Shown: positions 1-9,172 of the stretch, piece after piece | Layout of the letters: each line of letters starts with the position of its first letter | Position numbering within the stretch: position 1 is the first letter of the stretch | From: Symbiodinium sp. CCMP2592 | Taxonomy: Eukaryota > Sar > Dinophyceae > Suessiales > Symbiodiniaceae | Direction: 5' to 3' | Assembly: GCA_905221615.1 (NCBI GenBank) | Contig: CAJNDT010003546.1 | Location: 425,001 to 489,000 of the forward strand | DNA: 64,000 nt | The notes under the pieces: generated by a model | Told to the model about the DNA's origin: nothing | Database searches by the model: none | What the model saw: only the letters and a program-made list of their open reading frames with translations | Program-made: the position numbers and the translations under genes

Positions 1-3000
1 GAAGAGTACGCAGCAAGGCATCAAGATCAGGTGAGAAGCTTGCAAGAAGAGGTTCAAAGGTTGAGAAGTGAAAGAAGCCAACATGGAGGAATGGGGCATT
101 CTGCCTCAATGGCATCGCAAGTGGCGGTACCTGCACCCCCGGGATCTTTCCTACCGAGGCCTCCAATTGCACCACCACCGGCCCCTCCGATGGCGACGAT
201 GCTACCTGAAGTACAAGCAAGCAATCTACCTCAACACCCAAGCGTTCCTGCGGGGCACGATGCTAATGTACCTGGAGTACAAGTAAGCAATCTACCTCAA
301 CACCCAAGCGTTCCTGTGGGGCACGATGCTAATGTACCTGGAGTACAAGCAAGCAATCTACCTCAACACCCGAGCGTTCCTGGAGTACAAGCAGGCAATC
401 TACCTCAACACCCGAGCGTTCCTGGAGTACAAGCAGGCAATCTACCTCAACACCCGAGCGTTCCTGGAGTACAAGCAGGCAATCTACCTCAACACCCGAG
501 CGTTCCTGGAGTACAAGCAGGCAATCTACCTCAACACCCGAGCGTTCCTGGAGTACAAGCAGGCAATCTACCTCAACACCCGAGCGTTCCTGGAGTACAA
601 GCAAGCAATCTACCTCAACACCCAAGCGTTCCTGCGGGGCACGATGCTAATGTACCTGGAGTACAAGCAAGCAATCTACCTCAACACCCGAGCGTTCCTG
701 GAGTACAAGCAGGCAATCTACCTCAACACCCGAGCGTTCCTGGAGTACAAGCAGGCAATCTACCTCAACACCCGAGCGTTCCTGGAGTACAAGCAGGCAA
801 TCTACCTCAACACCCGAGCGTTCCTGGAGTACAAGCAGGCAATCTACCTCAACACCCGAGCGTACCTGGTGGTCGTGGGCCAAGTCAGAGTCATTCAGAT
901 CCAGGGGGCAAGTCAGGGCCGTCGTCAGCACAGCAATGGTTGTCAGGAGATAAGCCCGATCACATTGCTCTTCTAGCCGGTGGGATGGCACAGCTTCAAC
1001 AGGCAATGCTGCAGCAGCTCTCGTCGAAGGAAAAGGGTGAAGATGCTTCGCCAGAGGCTGTTAAACCAGGCACAAATTCGTTGCCGAGTTTGCCAGCGGT
1101 ATCGGCGTCTACAAGCTCTATTGATATCGCAGACTGGCTTGAAATGTTGGATGCTCCGATGTCGGATTTGTCAGACGGATCCTCAGCATGGTGGAGTATG
1201 GTTCGTCAACGTGCAGGGGCCTCGTATGAAAAGTGGACAAATGCTGGTCCGATGGAGAAGCTGTCAATAGCACTAGAACGTGACGGAGCTTTGGAAGGTG
1301 GGAGATGGAGCCGTGTCAACAGCAGGGCGGCTTCGATGATGATGTTGGCGCTCCATGAGAGTGTTCGCAGCGAGATGGTGGCACGGAGGCTGACAGGATC
1401 ATCGGTGAGTTTGCTATTCAGACTGATGACGTTGTATCAGCCAGGAGGAGAAGCAGAACGAACTCGCATTCTCCACAATCTCCAATGTCCGGGTGAAGAA
1501 ACCGAGCCGGCTAAAGTGGTGGAGGCCCTACGGTCATGGGAGAGATGGCTGAGGAGATGTAAAGAGTTGAGCCTGGCGACCCCGGATCCTACGATCCTCT
1601 CGAAAGGGCTGGGCGCAATGGTGAGAAAAGTGATTGAAAGAAATCCAGAAATGGGTTTCAGAACAAGCTTGGTTCGATCAACCCTTCAAGTCGACACAAG
1701 GCCCTCTTACGAGACCATCGACACTTACTACAAGCACCTGATGGCGGAGTGTGAGGCGTTGGCTGTGTCGTCGTCGTCAATGACTACAACGTTGAGCGCT
1801 CCATCAACAACTACGGCTCCCGCTACACCAAGGCAAGAGCCAAGGATGCGACCTTTGAAAACGGAACCCAAGGCTACCGGACCTACCACATCTCCTACGC
1901 CAACAAGAACTTCTACGACACCGGGGGCAACCACTGGCGACCAGGACAAAGGGGAAAAGTATATGACTGAAAAGAAGGATGTTCCCTGCAAGTACTTCGG
2001 CAAGACATTCAAGGGATGTGCTCGGGCAGGAAAATGCCCTTTCCTTCATAGCTGGGAGGGTTTGGAGAAGGAGAAATCTAGCCGATGCCTGGCATGTGGA
2101 GGAAAGCATATGGTCAAAGACTGCATCAACAAGAAGGGCGGCTCACCCACGGCAGCATCGGCGGCAAAGGCACCACCCCAAGTAAAGGCTGCAGCAACGC
2201 CAGGACCTACGTCTTCAACGTCATCTACTACATCCAACAAGAACGTCAGGATTGAAGAGGGGACGCCTGCAGATGGAGCTTCAGCTGCTCAGCGTGACTT
2301 GGGAACGGCAGACCTCAAGGAAGTCCTTGCGGATGTGGGGAAGATGTTGAAAGCTATGAGCGCTACGTCGCTGAAGAGAGCTACGGTGGCAAAGGACGCG
2401 CTCATGCAGAGAGTCAACTCAATGGCTCAGGTCTTTGCTGCGCAAGTTGGCGGAGCAACAGAAGATGATGAAGAACAAGGTGGTTTGTTGGACAGTGGGG
2501 CCAGCAATGCTATGAGACCCGCGAACCCAGAAGAGTACCAAAGTGGGATACCAGTGAAGGTTACGCTGGCGGGTGAGGAGGAGCGCATCCTTCGACAAAA
2601 CCGTCAAGGAACAGTTTTGGTTGAGGAAAAGGACATGGAGAACTCGGCCACTCAACCCATCGTGCCGTTGGGAGCGCTGGTCCAGGATCTGGGCTGCAGC
2701 TTGGTTTGGAAGCGAGGTCAGTTTCGGCTAATGCACCCTTATCGGGGGCAGCTGAGAGTCAAGGTGCGGAACAACTGCCCAGAGGTGACCCTCAGAGAGG
2801 CCAACATGCTGATCAAAGAACTCGAGGAGAACCAGGTTGCGCAGTTGACATCTCAAGTCGATTCTCTTACGGCAAGATTGGAAGTTATGCGAATGGAAGA
2901 AAAACAGACCTGGGATGAGCTTCTGAAGGCTTACCTCGAGTCCGGAAATCAGGGACTACTCCAACGAGCTGTGATGCTTTGCCCCTTCACCAAGGACATT

Positions 3001-4092
3001 CCAGCGGATGCCCAAGCAATGTTGGTAACCAGCTTCGACCCTGATGGTGGTGAAAAGTATATGAAGGAACTCCCGATTACCCGAAGGAGGCGACGATTGC
3101 TTATGGCTTCAGAAAGCTGGGTGATCAGGCTTTTTGCGGGAGAGGGCTCAGATGATGATGGTTTCGTCAAGGCTGCCAGCAGAAATGGAAGAGTAGTCCT
3201 CAACGTTGACAAGGCCAACTCGAAGCTATGGGACATCAATGGACTGTCGCCGGCCTACAAGTTGATGTTATGGGCGGCATCAAAAGGGAAGATTGCAGAC
3301 GTTATTGGCAGTCCCCCCGAGACTACATGGACAACAAGCACCACTCCTTTGAGAGGCCCAGGTTCAGTTCATGTTCGAACCAAAGACTACCCCTACGGCG
3401 TTCCGGAATTTTCTCCACTACGACAGGCCCGTGTGAACAAGGAGACCGCATGTTGTGCAAAGCAGCTCCTCATATGGACAATGTCAATGATGAAGGGAAG
3501 GCGCAATGTGGGCTTTCTGATGGAATTTCCAGCAGATGAGGTTTCGCCTCTAGAAAATGCCCCGAACTGGCTGTCCTTCTGGAAAACGGAAATGTGGAAG
3601 TCATTCAAGTCAGTCAGCGGCACCAAGCAAGTGACGTTCAATCAAGGAGCGTATGGACACGAAGGAGTGCGACCAACGTCTTTGGCAACAACCTACCCCA
3701 TGCTAACTGAGATAGATGGTGAAGTTGATGTACCAGAAGGTTGTGTTCCGACCTCCTTGCTTTCAAAGAAGACTTTAAGGTCGTGGTCCGACGACTTCAA
3801 GTGGATGGTTTCGTACGCAATGATGGACTATGTTCCCTCTCGCTCAGGGATTGAGGAAGAGATGGACCAGTGTGGAGCCAAAATTCAGCAAGCTGACGAA
3901 GGACCAACGAGAAGCGTGGACACAACATCTACTACAAGACCATCAACCTTACAGGTCCGATTGTTCAGTTTGTTTGAATGCCCAGGCCACAGGATATCAA
4001 CACAGAAGACGGAAGCACCCTCAACTCTACACGTTGGCGCTGGACCTTGCAGGCCCCTTCAAGGTGTCAGGAAGGGACATGGACTTCGATGA
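1..4092 (+). CDS. Gag and aspartic protease part of the copia-like polyprotein
   Basis: This open frame enters from the left edge; its first in-window residues are not a start, and the first ATG-like codon at 31 is GTG. Residues after about 290 look like a copia Gag core (WSMVRQRAG, then LYQPGGEAERTRILHNLQ). Two zinc-binding motifs follow: a C-x9-C-x5-C-x3-H finger at about 1987-2049 and a C-x2-C-x3-H-x4-C knuckle at about 2086-2124, one residue shorter than the usual CCHC knuckle. The protease motif DSGAS begins at 2491. Sequence after about 3.86 kb in this frame no longer looks like copia protein; the integrase continues in frame 2. The N-terminal third contains a long proline/glutamine repeat. 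The product would package and mature retrotransposon particles. Confidence 0.85.
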   Translation, partial: EEYAARHQDQVRSLQEEVQRLRSERSQHGGMGHSASMASQVAVPAPPGSFLPRPPIAPPPAPPMATMLPEVQASNLPQHPSVPAGHDANVPGVQVSNLPQHPSVPVGHDANVPGVQASNLPQHPSVPGVQAGNLPQHPSVPGVQAGNLPQHPSVPGVQAGNLPQHPSVPGVQAGNLPQHPSVPGVQAGNLPQHPSVPGVQASNLPQHPSVPAGHDANVPGVQASNLPQHPSVPGVQAGNLPQHPSVPGVQAGNLPQHPSVPGVQAGNLPQHPSVPGVQAGNLPQHPSVPGGRGPSQSHSDPGGKSGPSSAQQWLSGDKPDHIALLAGGMAQLQQAMLQQLSSKEKGEDASPEAVKPGTNSLPSLPAVSASTSSIDIADWLEMLDAPMSDLSDGSSAWWSMVRQRAGASYEKWTNAGPMEKLSIALERDGALEGGRWSRVNSRAASMMMLALHESVRSEMVARRLTGSSVSLLFRLMTLYQPGGEAERTRILHNLQCPGEETEPAKVVEALRSWERWLRRCKELSLATPDPTILSKGLGAMVRKVIERNPEMGFRTSLVRSTLQVDTRPSYETIDTYYKHLMAECEALAVSSSSMTTTLSAPSTTTAPATPRQEPRMRPLKTEPKATGPTTSPTPTRTSTTPGATTGDQDKGEKYMTEKKDVPCKYFGKTFKGCARAGKCPFLHSWEGLEKEKSSRCLACGGKHMVKDCINKKGGSPTAASAAKAPPQVKAAATPGPTSSTSSTTSNKNVRIEEGTPADGASAAQRDLGTADLKEVLADVGKMLKAMSATSLKRATVAKDALMQRVNSMAQVFAAQVGGATEDDEEQGGLLDSGASNAMRPANPEEYQSGIPVKVTLAGEEERILRQNRQGTVLVEEKDMENSATQPIVPLGALVQDLGCSLVWKRGQFRLMHPYRGQLRVKVRNNCPEVTLREANMLIKELEENQVAQLTSQVDSLTARLEVMRMEEKQTWDELLKAYLESGNQGLLQRAVMLCPFTKDIPADAQAMLVTSFDPDGGEKYMKELPITRRRRRLLMASESWVIRLFAGEGSDDDGFVKAASRNGRVVLNVDKANSKLWDINGLSPAYKLMLWAASKGKIADVIGSPPETTWTTSTTPLRGPGSVHVRTKDYPYGVPEFSPLRQARVNKETACCAKQLLIWTMSMMKGRRNVGFLMEFPADEVSPLENAPNWLSFWKTEMWKSFKSVSGTKQVTFNQGAYGHEGVRPTSLATTYPMLTEIDGEVDVPEGCVPTSLLSKKTLRSWSDDFKWMVSYAMMDYVPSRSGIEEEMDQCGAKIQQADEGPTRSVDTTSTTRPSTLQVRLFSLFECPGHRISTQKTEAPSTLHVGAGPCRPLQGVRKGHGLR
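207..870 (+). repeat. 42-bp in-frame minisatellite in gag, 14 NLPQHPS copies
   Basis: The short unit is 42 bp and encodes VPGVQAGNLPQHPS; a longer 66-bp variant adds GHDANVPG and occurs three times. I count 14 copies of the NLPQHPS core. All length changes are multiples of three, so the Gag frame is kept. Neighbouring copies are almost identical, which suggests recent expansion. Confidence 0.95.
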
Positions 4093-5212
4093 CTACAAAT
4101 ACATCATGGTAGCGGCGTATAGATGCCCAAAGGAGTACATCGACGCAAAGTCACATGATGAAATGGTCAAGGAGTTTGAGATGGATGAGTATGAGCCGTC
4201 GGAAGGTGAAGAAGATGACTTGATGGAACCTATCATGGGTGATGGTGCTCCTGTGGACGTGGAAACCGATGACGACAAGAAAGAGCCCATGGGACCAGCG
4301 ACCTTGGATGAAGCAGTGGAGGAACTTACGGAGTTACCGGAGTGGACCACCCTGTATATCACCCGGGCCATGAGGAGGAGAACAAAGACGGAAGCGCTAC
4401 GGGCAGCAAGGGAAATCGTCCTACAGCTAAAAATGAGTGGATTGTATGTGTCAACAGTTCACACGGACCGGGCGCGGGAGTTTTCTTCGTTGGTCTTCAA
4501 GGAGTGGCTTGCAGAAAGTGGACTGAGGCACACCCGTACCTCAGGAGGAGAACCAGCGGGCAACAGCACGGCGGAGCTTGGAGTGAGATGGGCTAAGAAT
4601 CGTGTACGAGCTCTTCTAAAGGGCGCGAAGGCGGAGCCAAAGGACTGGCCCCTTGCTATATCACAGGCCTCAGCGTCAACATGGGCAAGGGCGTTTCCCT
4701 ACTCACCTACAGCAAGGTTGCCGGCAGCACCGTTTGGACAAGAGATTTGGTTTCGTTCAAAGGGATACAAGGGCGCCGCCGAAATGAAGCACGACCCCTC
4801 CAGTGATCGATGGAAAAAGGGGTGGTATCGAGGACCTGCGATGGATGTTTCAAGGGGGCATGTGATACTGAGAGAAGATGGTGGTCTCACTGTGGCGAAG
4901 AGCGTAAAGTTCAATGTCATTGACCCGGCCAAGGAGTTCCCAGACTTGTTCCTCCCAGGTGAAGCAGATGGAGTTCAACTACGAGATGGAGAAGAAGTGA
5001 AGTCGCAGTCAAAAAGGGAGCTCAGGGATGAAATTGAGTTCTTGGCTAGAAGAAAGCTGGAGGAGCAGGACTTTGGGATTAACGGCATCCTTCAGATCTA
5101 TGAAAGATTGGAGGAGTTGGGGGACACCGACATGAGGATCGGGAAGAAGGCTGCAGTGACCTCATGGTTCTCGGGAGCGTTTGTGCACGGAGGAAAGCAG
5201 GAACTCGGTTGA
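3824..5212 (+). CDS. Integrase part of the copia-like polyprotein (frame 2)
   Basis: The frame opens after a stop at 3821-3823. It begins with the HHCC zinc-binding domain: histidines at 3926 and 3941 and cysteines at 3962 and 3971. The catalytic triad is visible: D at 4043 (LALDLAGP), D at 4466 (VHTDRAREF) and E at 4574 (NSTAELGV). The last two are separated by 35 residues, so this is a DD35E integrase. A basic C-terminal part follows (KGYKGAAEMKHDPSSDRWKKG). The frame ends at 5210-5212, where the next domain continues in frame 1. An acidic insertion of roughly 90 residues lies between the first and second catalytic aspartates. The catalytic residues are intact, but the frameshifts argue that this copy is not expressed as one polyprotein. 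Confidence 0.9.
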   Translation, partial: WTMFPLAQGLRKRWTSVEPKFSKLTKDQREAWTQHLLQDHQPYRSDCSVCLNAQATGYQHRRRKHPQLYTLALDLAGPFKVSGRDMDFDDYKYIMVAAYRCPKEYIDAKSHDEMVKEFEMDEYEPSEGEEDDLMEPIMGDGAPVDVETDDDKKEPMGPATLDEAVEELTELPEWTTLYITRAMRRRTKTEALRAAREIVLQLKMSGLYVSTVHTDRAREFSSLVFKEWLAESGLRHTRTSGGEPAGNSTAELGVRWAKNRVRALLKGAKAEPKDWPLAISQASASTWARAFPYSPTARLPAAPFGQEIWFRSKGYKGAAEMKHDPSSDRWKKGWYRGPAMDVSRGHVILREDGGLTVAKSVKFNVIDPAKEFPDLFLPGEADGVQLRDGEEVKSQSKRELRDEIEFLARRKLEEQDFGINGILQIYERLEELGDTDMRIGKKAAVTSWFSGAFVHGGKQELG

Positions 5213-8200
5213 ACCTCCGGGAGTACCCTTACGCTACTAAGCTTCTTGCAGGCTTTGGGAAGAAGTATGCTGGAGGAAGGCCGTTCACAGCACTTGGAAT
5301 TGCCAGGAATGCCAACCTTGGGATCCATCGAGACTCTCATAATGCAAGATTCTCCGAGAACATCATCGTTCCGATCACGGACTTCAAGGGCGGAGGGTTG
5401 TGGTTGGAGCAAAGTGATGGTGAAGATGCGGGAGAAAAAAGGGAGCTTCCAAATGGACAGATCGTCTATGGTAACTTGGTGAAGGCAGAAAAGGGGAAAC
5501 CAATCTGTTTTCCGCCAAGACGATGGCATCAAGTTCAACCTTGGCAAGGAGATCGCGTCACCTTCCTCATGTACACTCCTCGTGGAACCAAGTTGTCAGA
5601 GAAGGACATGGTTGAGTTGGAGACGGCTGGATTTCCTATTGACAGAAAGATCCTTCAGAACCAGCAGGACGAGGAGGAGTGCAATGAAGTTCAGGGAGAT
5701 GAGTTCGCCAACGTGAAGACGATGAATGTGGAGCGAACGGTTGCAACAGTGGATGCTTTTGTGGAAATTGAGGAGGGCTTCGTTGAACGAAAGAAAAAAC
5801 CGTGGCAGGGAGATTGGGAACGACTACCTGATCCAGATGGAAGGGCAAAGCTGAAAAAGATCGTAAAAAAGGCTGAAGTCCAATACACGGCCAACATCGA
5901 AGCAATCCTTCAGGACCACATCGACAACAAGAAACCACTAGAAGTGACACATACGGTCAGTCTTGGGGAAGTTAGGAAGGCTCTAAAGCAATGGGCCCCT
6001 TCAGCCGAGAAGGAGTACAACAACCTGGTGCATGGAAAAAAGGCCTTTAGACCAGTGAAGTTTCGAGACCTCCCGGCGGAATGTCGTATTGTGCCATGGA
6101 AGGGTGTCTTCACAGTAAAGCCAGAAGGCAACGAAGAAGGATTCAAGAGGAAAACTCGTTTTGTCGCTTGTGGCAATCATCTAGAAGAAGGTGCTCTAAC
6201 AGAAGCGGACTACGACGTGTACGCAGCAGGCATTGATGCTTCATCATTGCGAACTATGCTTGCCTACAAAACGACCAAGCCTACTTGGGGAGCGGCTGTG
6301 ACGGACATTCGACAGGCCTTTGTTCTGGCTCCATGGATAGGACGGACCGTGGCACTTAAGCCGCCAGCTTTGGCGGTTGAAATGGGCTTAGCGGAGCCGG
6401 ACGACTACTGGCTTGTGGAAAAGTCCATCTATGGGCTGCGAGAGGCCCCAGCGGCTTGGGCTACATTTCGTGACAATGAGTTGCGAGCTGCGAGATGGGA
6501 GACGGAGGTCGATGGAGAAAAGGTCGAGTTAAAGTTGCAGCAGCTGGTCTCCGATGATCAGGTTTGGAAGGTTGTCCGTTCAGATGAAAGCAATCAAGAA
6601 GCTTTGGGCTACCTGTTGGTGTATGTGGATGACCTGATGATAATGGGCTCGGAAAGTGTCATGGGCTCGTTCTTTGAGTGGGTGTCCAATAAGTGGGAGT
6701 GTGATGCTCTCAGTGTCCTGTCGGAAGAGAACAACTTGAAGTTCCTGGGAATGGAGTTACACTACGTGAACGGAGGAATCGAAGTGTGTCAAGAAGGCTT
6801 CATTCGAGAACTACTTCGTGCGCATCAACACAATGGTGCAAGGTCAAAGACACAGGGCGCGAAGGAGACGCTAATCATGTCGGCTGAAGAGGAGGCGATG
6901 ATGATCGAGGGTTCCCTGGTGAACTTGGAGGGAAAGGAACATTTGGTTAAAGAGGCTCAGCGACGAGTTGGAGAGTTGTTGTGGTTGAGTTCACGGTCAA
7001 GACCAGATATCCAGTATGCTACAGCGGTTATGGCATCTCGAATCACGCGGTGCCCGGAGGCAGTGATCACAATTGGTGATCGACTTCTGGATTACCTGAA
7101 TGAGACCATGTACGATCGACTACGTTTCGCCAATGACAATGACGAGCTCCAAACGCTGAGGACTTACACCGACTCGAGCTTCGCGCCCTCGTCCGGGAAG
7201 AGTCATGGTTCAGTGGCTATTTTCTATGGATCCTGCCCTTTGACGTGGAGGAGCTCCAGACAACCACTCGTGGCATTATCCACGGCGGAAACGGAGCTTA
7301 TGGAGGCTGTTGAGGGGGCGGTGGTGAGCTACTCGACCAAATGCTTGATAGAAGAGCTCCTCGATAAACCATTACATATTACACTCCACGTCGACAACAG
7401 CGCCGCTATTTCTTTAATGACCACGGCCTCTGGAACATGGAGAACAAGGCATCTACGACTACGCGCAAATTGGATAAAAGAGAAGATCCTCTTGCGAGAA
7501 GTGGCTGTTGTTCATGAACCGGGAACGACACAAAGGGCGGACATCGGGACAAAACCCTTCAACAAGGACAGGCTCCAGCAGCTGAAGGACCTATGGGACA
7601 TCAAGAACCGGCGACCCGTACAAGTGAAATCAATGAAGGCTTTGAATACAAGTTCGTTGATGAAGGGACTTATGGTCCTGTCTCAAATATGTGGTGCAAA
7701 AGGAAAAAGAGACGACATCGTGAAGGAAGAGATCCAGACCGAGGTTCCATGGGACTTGTACATTGTCATCATTATAATGGCCATTGCGGTGATCGGGCTG
7801 TGGGAGGCATGCAAACATTGTTTACAACGACAAAGGGTGAACGTGAAGACGTTAAGGGCCAAGGCAGCGGAAAGTTCAAAGAAGCTGACCAGGAATGACC
7901 TGAAAGAGCTTCAAGTTCTTATGTCATTGGTGCCGCAGTCGTTGTCAGATGAGCAGAAGCTTCGACTCTTTGACCTCAAGGAGTTATTTGATTCTACTAT
8001 GCCATCGAATACGTCACCGCTGCCAACAACGGTTATGGAAGGGTCGACTCAGGCATCATCGTCAGCGTCTTCGTCATCTATACACAACAAGAAGCCTAAA
8101 GATCCTCCCAAAACAAGGGAACAAGGGGTTCAGAAAGATCCTCCAGCCTTTGAGCGAGTTCCTCCTCCACCGCCACAACAGGTGAGGGTATTTGCAGGCC

Positions 8201-8334
8201 CTTACTATCAGACGGAAGGAAGCTCAGTGCTCCATGTGTATGAGAACTGTTGGGGTCTGCGCAACACGAATAGACAGAGGCAAGTGCAACTCTGCCGTTG
8301 CTGCGCGGAGAACAACGGGAACCGCATCTACTGA
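5104..8334 (+). CDS. 2OG-Fe(II) dioxygenase-like domain, reverse transcriptase, RNase H and membrane-anchored tail
   Basis: The frame is open from 5104 and ends with TGA at 8332-8334. Counting from the ATG at 5164, the first part looks like a double-stranded beta-helix dioxygenase: H55-x-D57, distal H122 and R131. The reverse transcriptase follows, with catalytic D381 in VTDIRQAFVLAP and YVDD at 487-490. RNase H has D670 (YTDSS), E709 (STAETE), D744 (HVDNS) and D793 (RADIGTK). After RNase H, where copia elements normally stop, about 220 more residues follow: a hydrophobic segment at about 863-885, a basic stretch, a Ser/Pro-rich linker and a Cys-rich end. The family assignment of RT and RNase H is firm; the dioxygenase call rests on spacing of the metal and 2OG-binding residues. 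Confidence 0.88.
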   Translation, partial: KIGGVGGHRHEDREEGCSDLMVLGSVCARRKAGTRLNLREYPYATKLLAGFGKKYAGGRPFTALGIARNANLGIHRDSHNARFSENIIVPITDFKGGGLWLEQSDGEDAGEKRELPNGQIVYGNLVKAEKGKPICFPPRRWHQVQPWQGDRVTFLMYTPRGTKLSEKDMVELETAGFPIDRKILQNQQDEEECNEVQGDEFANVKTMNVERTVATVDAFVEIEEGFVERKKKPWQGDWERLPDPDGRAKLKKIVKKAEVQYTANIEAILQDHIDNKKPLEVTHTVSLGEVRKALKQWAPSAEKEYNNLVHGKKAFRPVKFRDLPAECRIVPWKGVFTVKPEGNEEGFKRKTRFVACGNHLEEGALTEADYDVYAAGIDASSLRTMLAYKTTKPTWGAAVTDIRQAFVLAPWIGRTVALKPPALAVEMGLAEPDDYWLVEKSIYGLREAPAAWATFRDNELRAARWETEVDGEKVELKLQQLVSDDQVWKVVRSDESNQEALGYLLVYVDDLMIMGSESVMGSFFEWVSNKWECDALSVLSEENNLKFLGMELHYVNGGIEVCQEGFIRELLRAHQHNGARSKTQGAKETLIMSAEEEAMMIEGSLVNLEGKEHLVKEAQRRVGELLWLSSRSRPDIQYATAVMASRITRCPEAVITIGDRLLDYLNETMYDRLRFANDNDELQTLRTYTDSSFAPSSGKSHGSVAIFYGSCPLTWRSSRQPLVALSTAETELMEAVEGAVVSYSTKCLIEELLDKPLHITLHVDNSAAISLMTTASGTWRTRHLRLRANWIKEKILLREVAVVHEPGTTQRADIGTKPFNKDRLQQLKDLWDIKNRRPVQVKSMKALNTSSLMKGLMVLSQICGAKGKRDDIVKEEIQTEVPWDLYIVIIIMAIAVIGLWEACKHCLQRQRVNVKTLRAKAAESSKKLTRNDLKELQVLMSLVPQSLSDEQKLRLFDLKELFDSTMPSNTSPLPTTVMEGSTQASSSASSSSIHNKKPKDPPKTREQGVQKDPPAFERVPPPPPQQVRVFAGPYYQTEGSSVLHVYENCWGLRNTNRQRQVQLCRCCAENNGNRIY

Positions 8335-8800
8335 GAAGATTCAGAAATGTGATGCTTCACTCACGCTAAGCATCAAGGAGGAGTGCAGAAGTCTTAGCTT
8401 CTAACTTCGGATGCGGTCCTTTGACAGTGCGTGCATGAGTGATGGTTTTTTGTACGTTTCGAAAGCTTCATGGCTCAGAGAGCCCGAACACAGCATCGGC
8501 AGGCCGAAGCATAAATCAACAATGTAAAAAGTTGACAGCTGAAGCCACTCTGCATATGTTCGGTGTCGAGTAAAAAGAAGCTACGTCCGAGTGATTGCAT
8601 GGTTCAGCGCCGCTTTGCTGCATAAGTCTGTGCCCTCTGCGAGAACTCCCAAATTCGAGGTCAACGAAATCTACACCCCAATAGACTGCTCGGCACGGCT
8701 GCTCCAGCCAGCGCCACAACCTGCAGCAAGGCCCAAAGTACCCACATCATCGCGGCAAGGCGCGCTTGAGCCTAGCGGCCTCAGGTTTAGGCTTTAAGGT
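8335..8800 (+). other. 3' flank of the retroelement, no gene seen
   Basis: About 470 bp of mixed-composition sequence separates the polyprotein stop from an AT-rich microsatellite. It is where a 3' LTR would be expected, but there is no second copy in the window to confirm one. Confidence 0.4.
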
Positions 8801-8910
8801 GTATATACATGTGTATATATAGATATATGTTTACATATGTATATATATATATACATTATGTAAACACATATATGTATATGTACATACATATATATATATA
8901 TATATGTATT
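8801..8910. repeat. TA/TATG-rich microsatellite
   Basis: Alternating TA with ACAT and GTAT interruptions for about 110 bp. Confidence 0.85.
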
Positions 8911-8919
8911 AGGGTGTAG

Positions 8920-9067
8920 AGTTTACGGTTTAGTCCTTACGTTTATGTCTTAGGGTGTAGAGTTTAGGGAGAGTTCAGGGTCGAGGGTCTAACTTAAGAA
9001 ATGGGGGGAATACGATGGATAATATGCCTTCCTCACGGTTTAGGGTTTAGGGTTTAGGGTTTAGGGT
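8920..9067 (+). repeat. Telomere-like TTTAGGG tract, degenerate then clean
   Basis: Imperfect TTTAGGG/TTTACGG units end in four clean heptamers at about 9038-9066. This is the first of dozens of such tracts to the right. Confidence 0.85.
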
Positions 9068-9138
9068 GGTCACTTGTCTTACGTTCCTTCACCAAGCACC
9101 TAGCCAGTGGCATGCGCAGCAGGCACAGGAGTCATAGC

Positions 9139-9172
9139 AGCCGCAGCAGCAGCAGCAGCAGCAGCAGCATCG
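9139..9172 (+). repeat. CAG trinucleotide repeat
   Basis: About ten AGC/CAG units. Read on the minus strand it would encode polyalanine inside a 64-codon open frame, which I do not regard as an established gene. Confidence 0.8.

Larger units (their letters stand above)
1..8334 (+). mobile_element. Ty1/copia-type LTR retrotransposon, 5' end outside window, decayed or frameshifted
   Basis: A single sense-strand element carries, in order, Gag, aspartic protease, HHCC/DD35E integrase, reverse transcriptase with YVDD, and RNase H. Integrase before reverse transcriptase is the Ty1/copia order. The reading frame is already open at base 1, so the gag start and any 5' LTR lie upstream. Coding switches from frame 1 to frame 2 near 3.83-3.9 kb and back to frame 1 near 5.19-5.21 kb; these are either single-base indels of a dead copy, assembly errors, or programmed shifts. 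I could not establish a 3' LTR because its 5' partner is not in the window. Confidence 0.9.

Noticed and set aside
207-870. Regular repeats resembling a CRISPR array
   Set aside because: There are no unique spacers; units are contiguous and coding, and the genome is eukaryotic.
329-1006. Minus-strand open frames across the gag repeat
   Set aside because: Antisense shadow of the 42-bp in-frame repeat; the plus frame continues into Gag.
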